Part shown: positions 1 to 11,608 of the stretch, one piece after another | Layout of the letters: the number at the start of each line of letters is the position of its first letter | Position numbering within the stretch: the first letter of the stretch is position 1 | DNA from: Centrapalus pauciflorus | Lineage: Eukaryota > Streptophyta > Magnoliopsida > Asterales > Asteraceae | Direction of reading: 5' to 3' | DNA length: 64,000 bases | Assembly: GCA_020465985.1 (NCBI GenBank) | Contig: JAANYP010002097.1 | Span: 228,501 to 292,500, forward strand | The notes under the pieces: generated by a model | Told to the model about the DNA's origin: nothing | The model's database searches: none | Seen by the model: only the letters and a program-made list of their open reading frames with translations | Position numbers and translations under genes: made by a program

Positions 1-2689
1 GCAGTTTTGGCAGCAGGCTTGGAACCAACAAGGCTATGCACTAAGAAAGCCAAGTTATCCTTAACCTCTGCAAGCTGGGTAATACAAGTTTGAAGAGAAG
101 AAGAATGATAAGTAGCAAGGGAGGAAAACTGAGAGAAAGCATCCCTTTCAGGTGCTGTGAACACCAAACTTTGAAGTTGTGCAAGACTCAGTTCAAGAGA
201 ATCTTGCATATCAACAAAGTTTCAGGACACATAATTGGACAGAGAGACCACTAAGGTATTCAGGATGGCCAGAGTAGAAGGAAGAGTGTTTGAGCAAGTA
301 TCAACAAGGGTTGACAACTGTTGAGAAACAGTTGCCAGTGTGGACACGGAGTCCTGCTGATTAGAAAGAATGGATGAGAGGGAGGAGGATAGTTTTTGCA
401 GCTGTGCAGTGAGTGCAAGCAGCTGAGAGGAATAATCAGCTTCGGGAGCAAAGGTTGCGAAAGAAGTCTTGAACGAATCAAGGAACCCCTGAAGCTGGGC
501 AGACACAAAGTCTGAAATAATGAAAGGGAGGGATTTCATAGGAGTTTCCAAAGAACCAACTTTGTTGGTCAGCACAGACAGCTGATCCTTCAAAGATAGA
601 TCTTTGGGGGATGGAGGTGTATGGGTTGACTGTTTAGATTGAGTGGATGGTGAGGAATGTGATGGTAAGGGTGAGGATTGAGTAGTATGTGGTTCAGTAG
701 GTGAAGGTAGAGGGACTTTGGATAGAAGTTCCATATACCGGGCATAAGTTAAATGGCCCAGCTTGAAAGGGTCAAAGGGTCCTTCAGCAGTGGCTATATC
801 TGCATCATGAGGAGAAGGGATAAGAGATGTTGGCCTTTCAGATGTTACTGTATTGTAACACCTTCATCAAGACCTGGGGTGGTTCCCTCAGTAGTACACG
901 TTTATTGGCACCTCTTCATGGGGAAAAGGGATGTGCATTTCAACATCATCAGTGGTGAAGCCTGATGATGGAATGTCCACTTGGGGAGCAGCCTCACCAA
1001 AGGGATGTTTTATGCCCTGAGGTTCATCAGCTTGGGTTGTTGGTCCTTCAACAGCTGTTGGGTGTGAAACAGTTGCATCACCAGGAGCAGATGTTTGAGG
1101 CTGATCTACTGGATGGTGTGTTCCAGCAGCTTGGGCCCCTCGTGCAGGCTCAGATTGTGTATGAGAAATAGGAGGGGTGACTGTGTGGACTCAGTGTGGA
1201 GTGTAGAGGGCTCTTGTATTTCAATGTCTTCAGCCTGTTGAGAGGCTTGGATAGTTGATATGGTGGTCTCCTTTTGTACAACTGGTTTCTGTTGGGAGGA
1301 ACCAGAGGGCCTAGGCTGACTCAGGGTGGACTCTTATTGGAGTGAAGCCTGCTCCAAGTTTATTGCACTTACTCCCAAAATAGGAGAGGCTACAGTAACA
1401 GAGGTTGCTTCTTTATCAACTGACTCCTGTTGGGAGGGTTCAGAGGGGCTAGTTTGGGAGGATGGTTTCTTTTTGGCTAATGGTTTATGTCTGTTGGGGA
1501 TGAAGTGGAGGATGGATGTTGTGAGGAAGTGATGGGAGGCTCTGTTTGGACTGGTGGGGATACTGGGTCAGAAACAGGAGGGTTAACCTGTTCCATGGTC
1601 TCAGGTGCCACAGACGCACCAGCCACAAAGGCTTCAGCCAAAAAGGCTTCAGGTTCAACTGATGAACCATGGTGAGTAGTCTGTTCCCCCTCAGCCACTA
1701 AGGCTGATGGGATAGACTTAGTTGGTTTAGCCTTCTTGCGGACAGGCTCAACTTCACTTGATTGCAAGGCCCTCTTTATTAGTTTGGGCCTTGATTTGGA
1801 TTTTCCTTTGGGAGCAGCGATTAGATCCGCCCTCTGAGTAGAGGGTCCTTCCACCAAACAACCTCCTCATTGGAGTGGACAGAGGAGGTTCATTGTTGAG
1901 TACTGGGGTGTAAAACACTCTATTCCCAATAACAGGGAATGCATCAGTAGTTAACAGAGGTTGAGAGTTGTACAGATGCTCACCACAGACATGTTTGAAG
2001 ATGAGGCTCAAAAACGTTGGGTATCTTACAGCAGCAGGATGGTGTTATTGCTGCACCAGGTTCCTCAAATTCATGAAAATCCACCTTGCCATGTTCAGAG
2101 TAGTCCCATCCACAAGCTGCAGGACTATGGGAATCACATCCCTGCTAAGCTGGTCAAATGAGCCAACTTTGCAGCTTAAGGACATCACCACAGAGGCGAA
2201 TAGAAAACTATAGGTTGGAGATAAATCCCTCCTGAACAAGGTAGTACCCACTTTTCGTTTTGCTACACCACAGAAACGTAACAGGTTGCCCATTTGCTCA
2301 TTCTCAGGTCGGGGTTTATCATAAGTGTCAGCCACTGGGAGATGAAGAACTTCCCTGAGAAGAGCAGTAGTGATCTCAATGGTTTGACTGCCATTGACAA
2401 TGGTTCCCCTAATGGTTTTGGTAAATGAGTCATAAAAACAGGTGTACCAGTACTCATAAACCATCTCATGGTACATGACACCAGGAGAGGCAGTCATTGC
2501 GTAGTGCAGAGGATGGGCTTGAAGGAATTTCCCCAAATGTTCATAACCTTTTCCCACATAGTTTTTGGGAATGGTTAGGTTAGCAATGTAGTTGGTGGGT
2601 TTGATTTTAAGCATTGTGGTGACAAAAGGATGTTTTTCAACATCATCACCAACGAACACAAGTAAGAGGGGGTTGTTTTGGTGAGCCAT
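1..2689 (-). pseudogene. Extra ORF (aORF) of element A, broken and running off the window
   Basis: The start is an ATG at 2689. The first open block (2045-2689, 214 aa) is a globular-looking N-terminal domain. It has the same general pattern as the aORFs of elements B, R, D and F, with an aromatic QFW/YWYT-like core, but is clearly divergent. Reading continues in another frame at 1754-2011, then through a Lys/Arg-rich segment at 1477-1857 with clusters such as RKKAK. It ends in a Ser/Thr/Gln-rich, probably coiled-coil segment at 222-734. Between these lie frameshifts and stops, so no full protein is possible. I do not recognise a catalytic motif. Position between pol and the expected 3' LTR suggests an envelope-like or accessory ORF; the role is unknown. 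Confidence 0.6.
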
Positions 2690-3385
2690 TTGGAAAGTAG
2701 TAGTGATGAATGATACTTGACACTTAGTCGATTTAGGGTTTAGCAGATAGTTATGGAAGCAGTAGAGAAGAAGAAGATGATGAAACAGTGGTTTAGGTAT
2801 TTATTGGATTTGAATGTGAGTGAGTGGGAGAGAGAAAGATTTGGACGGTTGATTTGAAATGTTCTTTAACGGAAAACGGAACTGTTTGCCATGTCAATTC
2901 GGTTGTCAGACCACTTGACCTTTTTAACTACTAACACACATTAACAAACATCATCCACAGGTAATTAAGTTAAATAAATACGTAATTAAGTAACTTAAAT
3001 GTGAAGAAAGGTAATTAAAACTGTTGATCTAATTTGTTGTCCAAACTTGTGATGAACAGGTTTCATCACAAACTGATCATTCTTCAAGTTGTTCATGCAA
3101 CCTATGCAGCTATATGAGAACAATCATTCTGAAACATGTTCAATAGCCGAACAGGTTACAAGGCATTGCCTTGTATGACAAATTAAGAGAGTGAGCAGGT
3201 TGAAAATTTGTACAACTAGAACAGGTTTGAGATTAAACCTTCTTTTTGTCAAGCCTGTCATTCGTCCAAGCTGTCCAGATTTTCCAAAACTGGCAAAGTA
3301 CAGGATAAGTAAAACCTATCCTGTCCAAGCTGTTCTGAAAATTTTGACAAATTTGAATAAGGAATTTTTAGATCATCAATGACAC
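2690..3385 (-). other. Spacer between pol and extra ORF of element A
   Basis: No open frame of note. Unlike the spacers of B, R, D and F it lacks clustered CTCCCCCT tracts and the CTCGAATGA array. It does show a recurring GAACAGGTT-like word near 3053, 3148, 3194 and 3221, and GTCCAAGCTGT-like words between about 3260 and 3345. I see no clear splice-acceptor pattern in front of the ATG at 2689. Confidence 0.45.
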
Positions 3386-4090
3386 TTAATCACTTTTATT
3401 TAACATGCACAACATTCTTACAAGGTAAGTAAATCTGTTTTCATCAAGAGGTTTGGTGAAAATGTCTGCAAGCTGTTCTTCTGTGGAAATAAAACTTACC
3501 TCCACATTACCTTTCTGGATGTGATCCCTTATAAAGTGATGTCTGACTTCAATATGCTTTGTTCTGGAGTGAAAGACTGGATTGTTGGAGATAGCTATGG
3601 CACTTGTATTATCACACAGAATAGGAGTTTTCCTATATACAAGGCCATAATCCTCAAGCTGATGCTGCATCCATAGAATCTGCCCACAGCAACTTCCAGC
3701 AACAACGTACTCAGCTTCAGTAGTAGAAGTAGAGACTGAATTCTGCTTCTTGCTACACCAAATGATCAACTTACCACCATGGAGTTGACATCCACCTGTT
3801 GTGCTTTTCCTGTCTAGAATGCAGCCTGCAAAATCAGAATTTGAATAACCGATTAGTTCAAGGCTGTAGTCTTTGATATACCAAAGACTCAAACCTGGTG
3901 TACCCTTTAGGTATCTGAAGATTCTTTTTACAGCAGCTAGATGTGATTCCTTAGGATTAGCTTGAAACCTAACACATGAACATGTAGCAAACATAATATC
4001 TAGTCTATTAGCAGTTAAGTATAGCAAGCTCCCAATCATGCCTCTGTAAGTTGTTACTGAAATAGCTTTGCCACAAGCATCAGCATCCAA
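3386..4090 (-). pseudogene. RNase H / end of pol, element A
   Basis: A 234-aa open block holds the end of the RT connection (RGMIGSLLYLTA, normally followed by a R-P-D-I motif, here R-L-D-I) and a copia RNase H domain. The acidic RNase H residues are visible in YSNSDFAG, TEAEYV and LCDNTSA, and the pol-terminal TKHIEVRHHFIRDH block is intact. It ends in a stop near 3386. RNase H would degrade the RNA strand of the RNA-DNA hybrid during reverse transcription. The TSTTEAEY and SCCGQILWM style of this block is typical of SIRE-type elements. It is in a different frame from the RT block just upstream, so pol is broken here. Confidence 0.85.
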
Positions 4091-4092
4091 CT

Positions 4093-5114
4093 TTACTTTG
4101 TTGCCATTGGGGTTTTGATGGGAGAACTTTGATCAAATTTAAACTTTTTCAAAAGATCCAATGTATACTTTCTTTGATTAATAAAAATTCCTTTTGAGAT
4201 TTGCTTAACCTGTAATCCTAGAAAGAAAGTAAGTTCACCCATCATGCTCATTTCATATTTTGATTTCATGAGCGGTGAAAAGTTCTTGCATAGCTGTTCA
4301 TTAGTAGAACCAAATATTATCTCATCCACATAAATTTGAACAAGCATAATATCAGTTTTCACCTTCTTTATGAACAATGTGGTAGCCACTTTACCTCCGG
4401 AATAGCCATTGCTCATAAGAAAATTAGTGAGAGTGTCATACCATGCTCTTGGGGCTTGCTTTAGACCATAAAGAGCTTTTTCCAAATTATAGACAAAGCC
4501 TAGATGTTGTTCATTTTCAAAACCTGGGGGCTGCTCGACATATACCTCTTCTTGCAGCTTACCATTCAAAAATGCACTCTTGACATTCATTTGAAATACC
4601 TTCATGCTCTTGTGGCAGCATAGGCTAGAAACAAACATATTGGTTCTAACCTGGCCACTAGGGCAAATGTTTCATCATAGTCAATGTCTTCTTCTTGCCT
4701 ATAGCCTTGGGCAACCAGTCTTCCCTTATTTCTAATGACATTACCTTGCTCATCCATTTTGTTTCTGAATACTCACTTGGTGCCCATTATAGTTTTACCT
4801 TTAAGAACAGGGACCAGTTTCCATACTTTGTTTGTCTCAAACTGGTTGAGTTCTTCTTGCATGGGAGTGATCCAATTGGCATCTTTCAGTGCATCATCTA
4901 CTTTCTTTGGCTCCATTAGAGACACAAAGCTAGAAAACATACAAAAGTTTCCTAAGCTGTCCCATCTTGTTTGTACCCCTTTGTTGATGTCACCATTTAT
5001 TTTATCATTGGGGTGACACCTGATCCACTTAGGATCATGTTTCAATGAAGATTTTCCTGTATCATTTTCATTTTCATCAGGTCTTGCAGAGCATCTTTCA
5101 AGATTATCAGACAT
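4093..5114 (-). pseudogene. Reverse transcriptase, element A, with altered catalytic residues
   Basis: Two open blocks cover the RT: 4773-5114 (N-terminal part with the MQEELNQFETNKVWKLV motif) and 4093-4638 (palm). The stretch 4639-4772 between them is homologous but frameshifted. The palm contains the LYGLKQAPRAWYD motif seen in copia RTs. Motif A reads QMNVKSAFLNG, where the first catalytic Asp is expected in place of Asn. The YVDD box reads YVDE, so another metal-binding Asp has become Glu. Both changes are read directly from the sequence; loss of polymerase activity is inferred. It sits between integrase and RNase H as expected for copia. Confidence 0.85.
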
Positions 5115-5141
5115 ACTGATGTCTTGGGCATGTTCAATCGT

Positions 5142-6272
5142 TTATAATGAATCATTATTGTTAAGCACATCAGTAGAAGATTCGGGGAAATCAGCATTGA
5201 TTAGATTTGGACATGGTGCATTAAATATGTCAGTACACTTATTCACACAGGGTGTATCAACATAATCATCATCTTGACCATTGTTGTTAACAGGTTCCAC
5301 TGTGGGTGAAGTGGAAGCTTTTGAGTCCTTCTTTTCATCACTGGAATGCATAAGATCCTCAAAGCTGAACTCTACTGAAACTAATTCAGGAACAACCTTG
5401 GTAGAAGCATTCTGAGACTCCTCAAAGGTGACATTCATAGATTCATCTACCACCTTTCTCTTGTAATTGTATACTCTGTAAGCTCTAGAGATAGCAGAAT
5501 ATCCAACAAACACACCTTCATCAGCTTTGGGTTCAAATATTGCCAGCTGATCCCTCTGATTCAGAATGAAGCAGGGGCATCTAAATACATGGAAATAGAT
5601 TATGTTTGGCCTTCTTCGTTTGATTAACTCATAAGGAGTCTTGTTGAACCTTTTCACCACTAAGGATCTGTTTTGAGTGAAGTAGACAGTGTTGACAGCT
5701 TCAGCCCAAAATGATGAAGGCAAACCTGATGCACACAACATGGTTTTAGCAGCTTCAATGAGGGTTCTATTTCTCCTTTCAGCAACTCCATTTTGTTGTG
5801 GAGTTCTTACAGCTGAAAAGTTTTGTGAGATCCCTCTTTCTTCATAATAGTCCTCAAGAGTACTGTTTCTGAATTCAGTACCATGATCACTTGTAAGCTG
5901 CTTGACTTGAGCAGAGTTCAGAACTTCCATCTTTCTTATAAATCCAATAATTTCTCTGGCAGCCTCTCCTTTGGTCTTTAGGAAGATCACACATGTAAAC
6001 CTGGAGAACACATCAACCATTACTAGAGTGTATCTTCTACCTCCTGTACTTGGGAAACTGACAGGTCCAAACAAGTCCATGTGGATTAAGAAGAGAAGAG
6101 TATCAATAGAAAAATTATGTTTGGATTTAAAGATGTTTTCCTCTGCTTGCCTTTCTTACAAGCTGTGCAGAGTTTGTCTTTAACAAAGGTTATAGAAGGC
6201 AAACTTGTTACCAACTCTTTCTTACAGAGTTTGCTGATATTCTTGAAGTTCAGGTGTGATAGCCTTTGGCTA
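5142..6272 (-). pseudogene. Integrase, element A, cut off inside the zinc-binding domain
   Basis: The core is a 312-aa open block (5142-6080). The DD35E triad is D2 (MDLFGP), D65 (TSDHGTEF) and E101 (GVAERRNRT), counted in that block, with 35 residues between the second D and E. Upstream, 6081-6272 continues in other frames with the RLSHLNFKN and CTACKKGK parts of the HHCC zinc-binding domain. Homology ends near 6272, at the first conserved His region, where unrelated duplicated DNA starts. The C-terminal part has the GVFVGYS and AYRVYN signatures followed by the acidic linker to RT. The core is intact but protein production is excluded by truncation and frameshifts. Confidence 0.88.
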
Positions 6273-6581
6273 AAATATGATCATTGTAATTTATTATATT
6301 GAAATGGAATACTTTATACATGAAATTGTTTATGGCATGAGTCTTTATTGAAATGGACTCAACTTATCAAATTAATTAATTTAAATAATAAATAAATATT
6401 TTGATTTAATAATGATCATTGTAATTTTTGATATGAATTTAAATTGCTATAAACATGAAATCATTTATGACATGAATATTTATTGACATGGATTCAACTT
6501 TAATTAAATGAAGTGTATAAATAAACTAGAAACAAAACATATTAAATATATAAGTAAAACTAAAATAAAATTTATTTTGAA

Positions 6582-6863
6582 TGTGAATTCAGTTTAATTG
6601 ATCAAAAATATAATCACAAACAATTATGAACACATGAAACACTAACCAAATGATTCTTTGCACCAAAATAGGAATTACCGAGAGAATGAATGCGTACACT
6701 GTAGCCCTAGAAAATTGCTAATAATTTCGTGCAAAGTAAAACTGTCAGATCCGTACCATTTACAAAACAACAAATACTGTTTATACAAAAATACCTATTT
6801 ATGCATTAATTACAAAACTACCTGAAGACTAATTATTTTCGTCAACAAAAATAGATTCCAACA
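6582..6863 (-). repeat. B-type LTR inside duplicated segment copy 1
   Basis: 282 bp starting TGTGAATTC and ending CCAACA on the plus strand (TG...CA). It aligns along its length with the B LTRs at 11295-11577 and 39005-39282. It is followed at 6866-6874 by a CTCCCCCTT polypurine tract, so it is a 3' LTR on the minus strand. Confidence 0.85.
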
Positions 6864-6894
6864 TTCTCCCCCTTAAATGAAATATAATCGGTCT

Positions 6895-7842
6895 TTAGTT
6901 GGATAACCCAAGCTTCATTTCAAAGCGTCGAATACTCTTCCCGTTTGATAGCCTCCAATTGATCTTTGAAATGAATTCTACTATTAGCTCTCTGTCGTAA
7001 ATGCTCAGAGCGCCCTTCTTGATGTTTCTTTTCTTATCAGCACCCTTTTTGTCTTTCTTTTCTTATCAGTTGCCAACTTTCCTTTCAAGCCTGTCATCAC
7101 CTTTTGCAAAGTTCCATCACAAAACTTATTCAACTCAATGCTCCGCATAGCCCTCAGATTTTTATCATTGTCTTATATATTGCTACTGGATGATTGTACA
7201 TGACTACTTGAAACTCTTTCAAATTTTCGATAAATTGATGAATCGGTTAAGCGCAGTCCCCAATTTGTAGATCTTGCACTGACATAAGCACAAATTTGGT
7301 GTGCATGAAGTGAAACCGTGTCTTAAGTGCAAATCTACAATGTTCATTTCTTTTGTTTCTGCACAACTCGTCAAAAAGATCTTCAATATCAATAAAATGC
7401 ATTCCAAACATATATGCCTCAGTAAACACAAATGTGTTTCCATCAGATCTGGTCATGGTGAATGTAGGATAAAATATTTTCACGAAACGATCCTTCTCAA
7501 TCTTCACCAGATCTACAATCCTGAATTCACTTCTGACTTTATCCACCGACTGAGCTTTGTTTTGCAGGAAACTACATTATTCACTAAATTAGGCATATTC
7601 GGCTCAAGTACTCTAAACAACTTTAAAAATGTGCATGGCGCTTGTTTTTTTGCACAATATCTTCTTTTCAATGAGATCTTCTAAGTAAGGAAGCTTGTTT
7701 CTCTTCCTGATGTTCTCAGCAGATTTTGTGCAGATTATTCAAAACATTTATCTTCTTTTTCCTGATTTCAACTTTATTTAGAAGTGTCCGCACATCACTG
7801 ATTTCTTTCTGAACAATTCTCTGAGCTTCAAACCTCAACTGA
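6895..7842 (-). pseudogene. C-terminal fragment of a B-type extra ORF (duplicate copy)
   Basis: Minus-strand remains of the aORF C-terminal domain, with the longest intact block at 7247-7546. It includes the conserved words IEKDRFVKIFYPTFT and HFMHTKFVLMSVQDLQIG also seen in elements R, D and F. Frameshifts and a 28-bp deletion interrupt it. Homology stops at 7842 inside the region that in other copies reads into a glutamine-rich helix. Function unknown; it is a duplicated relic. Confidence 0.75.
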
Positions 7843-8896
7843 TATTTAGTTGTGTTAAAATAAAATAATGGGTAAAAAAGGAAGTTCATTACCTATTTTT
7901 ATAATTATTTAAAGGGCAAAAATAGTCATATTTAAAAAATAATTGGTCAAAGGACTAAAAACATAACAAATAATCAACCATAGTTACTAAATTTGTAATT
8001 TTGACGTGAAAAGGACCCGTTCCATAATTTACATATAACCACCAGGACGAAAATTGTAATTTACCCCTATATTATTAGTTTAAGCTGAAATTAGACGAAT
8101 AAACTTAAAACTGTTTCCCTATAATTTTTTATGTTAATGATCATTATATCTTAATTTGAAAAATAAAAGAAAGATATTAGTTCAAATGTCTAACATACGA
8201 AAATACTATTTATACATAAGTAACAATCAGAACATATGATAATTAGATAAATTATTTTTTTTAATAAGTAACAATCGAGAAAGTCATGTAATTTTTCTTA
8301 TACATAAAATATATGTGTGTTTATTATTTTATTTAGAACAATATATTAAAATAAAAATTGCAATACTTGATTATCAAGGTTTTTCAATAAATCAAATTGG
8401 TTTATAACTATTGTACAAAATTTAATCACTTGTTACTAAAATGATGTTTAAAAAATATTTGTGTTTGACAATTGGAATAGAAACAATCAAAACTCAAATA
8501 TTGTTAATTTAAAACAATTACAAAAGTAAAATACCATAAAAAGTTTAAGGTTATTATAAAATTATTAATATATGCAAAATTAAAGCCTAATATTAAATAT
8601 AACGTGTTTTCTTAAAAATGAGAAGAATGAAAAATATGCATATTTTTCCATATATTCTTAAAACCTCAAACAATTTATGGTTTTTTTTGTTATAATATAA
8701 AAGATTTAAAATTTAAAACGATAATCAAGTTATATATCATTTGGTTGCTTAATATGCAAACACTGTTAAGAAGAATTGAAAGGTAGGTTTTGTCAGTAAT
8801 AAAATGTGGAAAGGTCAGCTGGAGTGAAAACCAATCAAACTCAGAAAGATAGCTAGATCGAGCGCGCTGAGGGAAATTCGAGAGATCCGGAGACAT
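7843..8896. other. AT-rich intergenic stretch, no recognised element
   Basis: About 1 kb of low-GC sequence with poly-A/T runs, stops in all frames and no coding homology that I can see. The last hundred bases (about 8800-8896) are more GC-balanced and may belong to the gypsy relic that follows. Confidence 0.5.
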
Positions 8897-9076
8897 GGCC
8901 ACTACTGGCCTACGATCCTTGCAGATTACATAACACACGCTAAGAGTTGCGATGCCTGCCAGAGGTATGCAGGAATCCAGCGCAAGCAGGCTTCCGAGTT
9001 ATACCCGATTATAAAGCCTTGGCCATTTCGAGGGTGGGCCATGGATATCATCGGAAAGATCTATCCCAGATCTTAA
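8897..9076 (+). pseudogene. Ty3/gypsy integrase zinc-finger fragment
   Basis: The plus-strand frame beginning at 8897 encodes about 59 residues with GHYWPTILADY, SCDACQRYAG and the strongly conserved IKPWPFRGWAMDIIG block, then a stop at 9074-9076. This is the boundary between the HHCC zinc finger (its two Cys visible as CDAC) and the catalytic core of plant Ty3/gypsy integrases; the D of MDIIG is the first core Asp. No open frame continues on either side. It is the only recognisable gypsy coding sequence in the window and lies opposite in strand to most of the coding DNA. Confidence 0.8.
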
Positions 9077-9189
9077 AGAGCTCATACTTTTATCCTAGTA
9101 TAGTAGCTACGACCCAGCCTTCTCCACCTTCTGCCCTGGGTAGAAGGAAAGCCTCCCCAGAATGTGACTTCTAAAGAGGTAATAAGGGT

Positions 9190-9258
9190 CTAGTATATAT
9201 TACTGTTATTCGTCCAGATATTGCTTATGCAGTTCATGTGGTATGTCAATTTGTGTAT
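9190..9258 (+). pseudogene. Small Ty1/copia RT-RNase H connection fragment
   Basis: The plus-strand frame at 9190 gives 23 codons reading LVYITVIRPDIAYAVHVV and a few more residues. This matches the copia RT connection motif (L-x-Y-L-T-x-x-R-P-D-I-x-x-A-V). It sits about 110 bp after the gypsy integrase fragment, so the two come from different elements and the region is a mosaic. From 9259 to about 9400 the sequence is GC-richer than its surroundings, but I cannot assign it. Confidence 0.65.
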
Positions 9259-9399
9259 ACTTCTACCGGTCCCCGTCGCGGCGTTAGGAGACATTCATTG
9301 GGTAATTCCGCAGAAGACCACACAAGCCATAGGTAACGCCTCTTATGCCTTGCCAGCCGAATTCAATCCAGAGGCCATCCTCCCTATCGCCCACCCTTA

Positions 9400-11294
9400 A
9401 AAATTTTAATATAAAAATATAAAGAGCATTACTATCATTTATTTGATTGACTGGTTATATTTGGATATTGAATCCATGTAATTACTATTCATTTGATAAA
9501 TAACAAAACTATTCTCTTATATTTATTTGACTTCATGTAAAATTTATTTATATCAAACATGTTGTAACGAAGTTGAGTTCCTTTAATAATAAAATTTAAT
9601 AGACAAAGTTATTTTATGATAAATTCTAAAATTATTGGTTGTATATTTTATTAGCTTAATTTGTTGATTAACTTTTTTTAAGGGATATTTGAGGAATTAT
9701 ATAATTTCATACATAGTTCCATAAAAGATTAAATTGTTTTTCTACAATGTGTAACTATATTAGAAATTACTTATTTTATGTGTAAATTTAAATATATATT
9801 ATTACAAATAATATATTTAATTATAAAATTCTGAATTATATATTTTGTTTGGTTTAATTTGTTGATTAACTTATTCTTAAAGTCTACTTGAGGAATCATA
9901 ATTTTCATAACAGTTTCTAAAGTCAAAAAAAAAATGTTTCTTAAAATTTAGGTACAACATGTAAGTAATATAAAAATTTTAATACATTAATTAAATATAT
10001 GTTATTACATGAGACTTATGCTACACTACTTTACTTATCAAACTAAATTAAAAATAAACTAGTTTATTTTTATTCTAAATATAAAATAATTATATTTTAT
10101 TATATAGAATTATCAATATACGACTCACCTTATCAAATTAAATAAATTAAATAATAAAATTACTTATTATATACAAAAAAATGATGTTGTAATATATTAC
10201 ACGAAATTAATTTTTATATATATGAAATCATTACCACTATTATGATTCTATAAAGATTAATGTATATGTTAAAAAATCTAAATCTACAAAGAATGATAAT
10301 TCATATTTTTTTCCAATATATTATATCCAAATAAAAATTTTTAGTCTCTTGTCATTTAAAGGAGACTTATGAATTATGGTTTTTGGTAAGATAATTTGGT
10401 TATTAAGGATATTCAATTTAAATAAATAGATTAAAGTGTAACCCAATATTTTTTACCTTTTTGCTAACTTTATTCAGGTATAAAATAATAAAAGATATAT
10501 CTTACATATTAGTTTAATGAAATAAATGATTATTATATTCTTAGTATCACATCTTGTCTATGTGGTGTTTTGAAATTACATAAATGAATGATGTATATCA
10601 TCTGTAAATAAATGTTAGTTGACACATGTCGTCTTTATGATGTTACTAAATTAAATAAATAAATGATTTTCATGACTATTTTTTGGTATTAAACAAATTA
10701 ATTCAATGACTTAATATTATATATTGCTATCTAGTCGATAACCCATGTTATTTTTCTTGTATTAACTATTAGAATAAATTATTTTGATCTAAATAAATTA
10801 TGCATACAACGTACTACATGGATTGTATTATTATGTGACTCAACTTATCAAATCAAATCAAAATAAAATAATTTCTCATGATCTTAACAAATATCATTAT
10901 GGTGTATTTTATGGAATTTAGTAACATATGACACAGCTTATCAAGTTATATAAATTAAACAATAAAATAATATATTTTGATCTAACATATGATCATCGTA
11001 ATTTATTATATTGAAACGGAATACTTTATACATGAAATTTTTTATGGCATGAGTCTTTATTGAAATGGACTCAACTTATCAAATTAATTAATTTAAATAA
11101 TAAATAATATATTTTGATTTAATAATGATCATTGTAATTTTTTATATGAATTTAAATTGCTATAAACATGAAATCATTTATGACATGAATATTTATTGAC
11201 ATGGATTCAACTTTAATTGAATGAAGTGTATAAATAAACTTGAAACAAAACTTATTAAATAAATAAGTAAAACTAAAATAAAATTTATTTTGAA
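9400..11294. repeat. AT-rich intergenic DNA with diverged tandem and direct repeats
   Basis: Very AT-rich and non-coding. A block at about 9641-9720 recurs, diverged, at 9838-9920 (shared TTTGTTGATTAACTT). Towards the right end the phrase ACTCAACTTATCAA recurs at about 10847, 10930, 11068 and, weakened, 11203. The last intervals are near 136 bp, with the whole intervening text similar, suggesting a decayed tandem array. The last 310 bp are the sequence into which element B inserted and are duplicated at 6274-6581. Confidence 0.5.
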
Positions 11295-11577
11295 TGTGAA
11301 TTCAGTTTAGTCAAATCAAAAATATAATCACAAACAATTATGAACACATGAAACACTAACCGATTGATTCTTTGCACCAAAATAGGAATTACAGAGGGAA
11401 TGAATGCGTACACTGTAGCCCTAGAAAATTGCTAATAATTCCGTGCAAAGTAAAACTGTCAGATCCGTACCATTTACAAAACAACAAATACTGTTTATAC
11501 AAAAATACCTATCTATGCCTTAATTACAAAACTACCACAAGACTAATTATTTTCGGCAACAAAAATAGATTCCTACA
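11295..11577 (-). repeat. 3' LTR of element B
   Basis: 283 bp with plus-strand start TGTGAATTC and end TCCTACA (TG...CA). It pairs with 39005-39282. A TATA-like TATAAACAG lies on the minus strand within it (CTGTTTATA on the plus strand). Confidence 0.9.
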
Positions 11578-11579
11578 TG

Positions 11580-11588
11580 CTCCCCCTT
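11580..11588 (-). promoter_or_regulatory. Polypurine tract of element B
   Basis: CTCCCCCTT on the plus strand, i.e. AAGGGGGAG on the element strand, two bases from the 3' LTR. This is the expected primer site for plus-strand DNA synthesis. Confidence 0.8.
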
Positions 11589-11608
11589 AAATGAAATTTA
11601 ATCGGTCT

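Larger units (their letters stand above)
1..6272 (-). mobile_element. Element A: truncated SIRE-type Ty1/copia retrotransposon
   Basis: Read from high to low coordinates this holds the end of an integrase zinc-binding region, the integrase core, RT, RNase H, a 0.7-kb spacer and a long extra ORF that leaves the window at base 1. The order INT-RT-RNase H identifies Ty1/copia, and an extra ORF after pol fits the SIRE lineage. Gag, protease and 5' LTR are missing because homology to pol stops abruptly near 6272, where a duplicated piece of element B begins. The 3' LTR would lie to the left of the window. Several frameshifts and two altered RT catalytic residues show it is dead. Confidence 0.85.
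6274..7842. repeat. Duplicated segment, copy 1 (flank + LTR + aORF end of element B)
   Basis: From about 6274 to 7842 this matches 10985-12562 almost base for base. The match includes about 300 bp of AT-rich DNA outside the element, then a B-type LTR, a polypurine tract and the last third of the aORF. Because non-element flank is included, a second transposition does not explain it; a genomic duplication (or misassembly) does. Copy 1 lacks about 28 bp present in copy 2 near 7252 and has an extra short tandem repeat near 7020-7070. Confidence 0.85.

Noticed and set aside
7301..7684. Plus-strand ORFs at 7301-7684 and 12014-12424 resembling each other
   Set aside because: They are antisense shadows of the duplicated aORF C-terminal domain; the similarity follows from the duplication.
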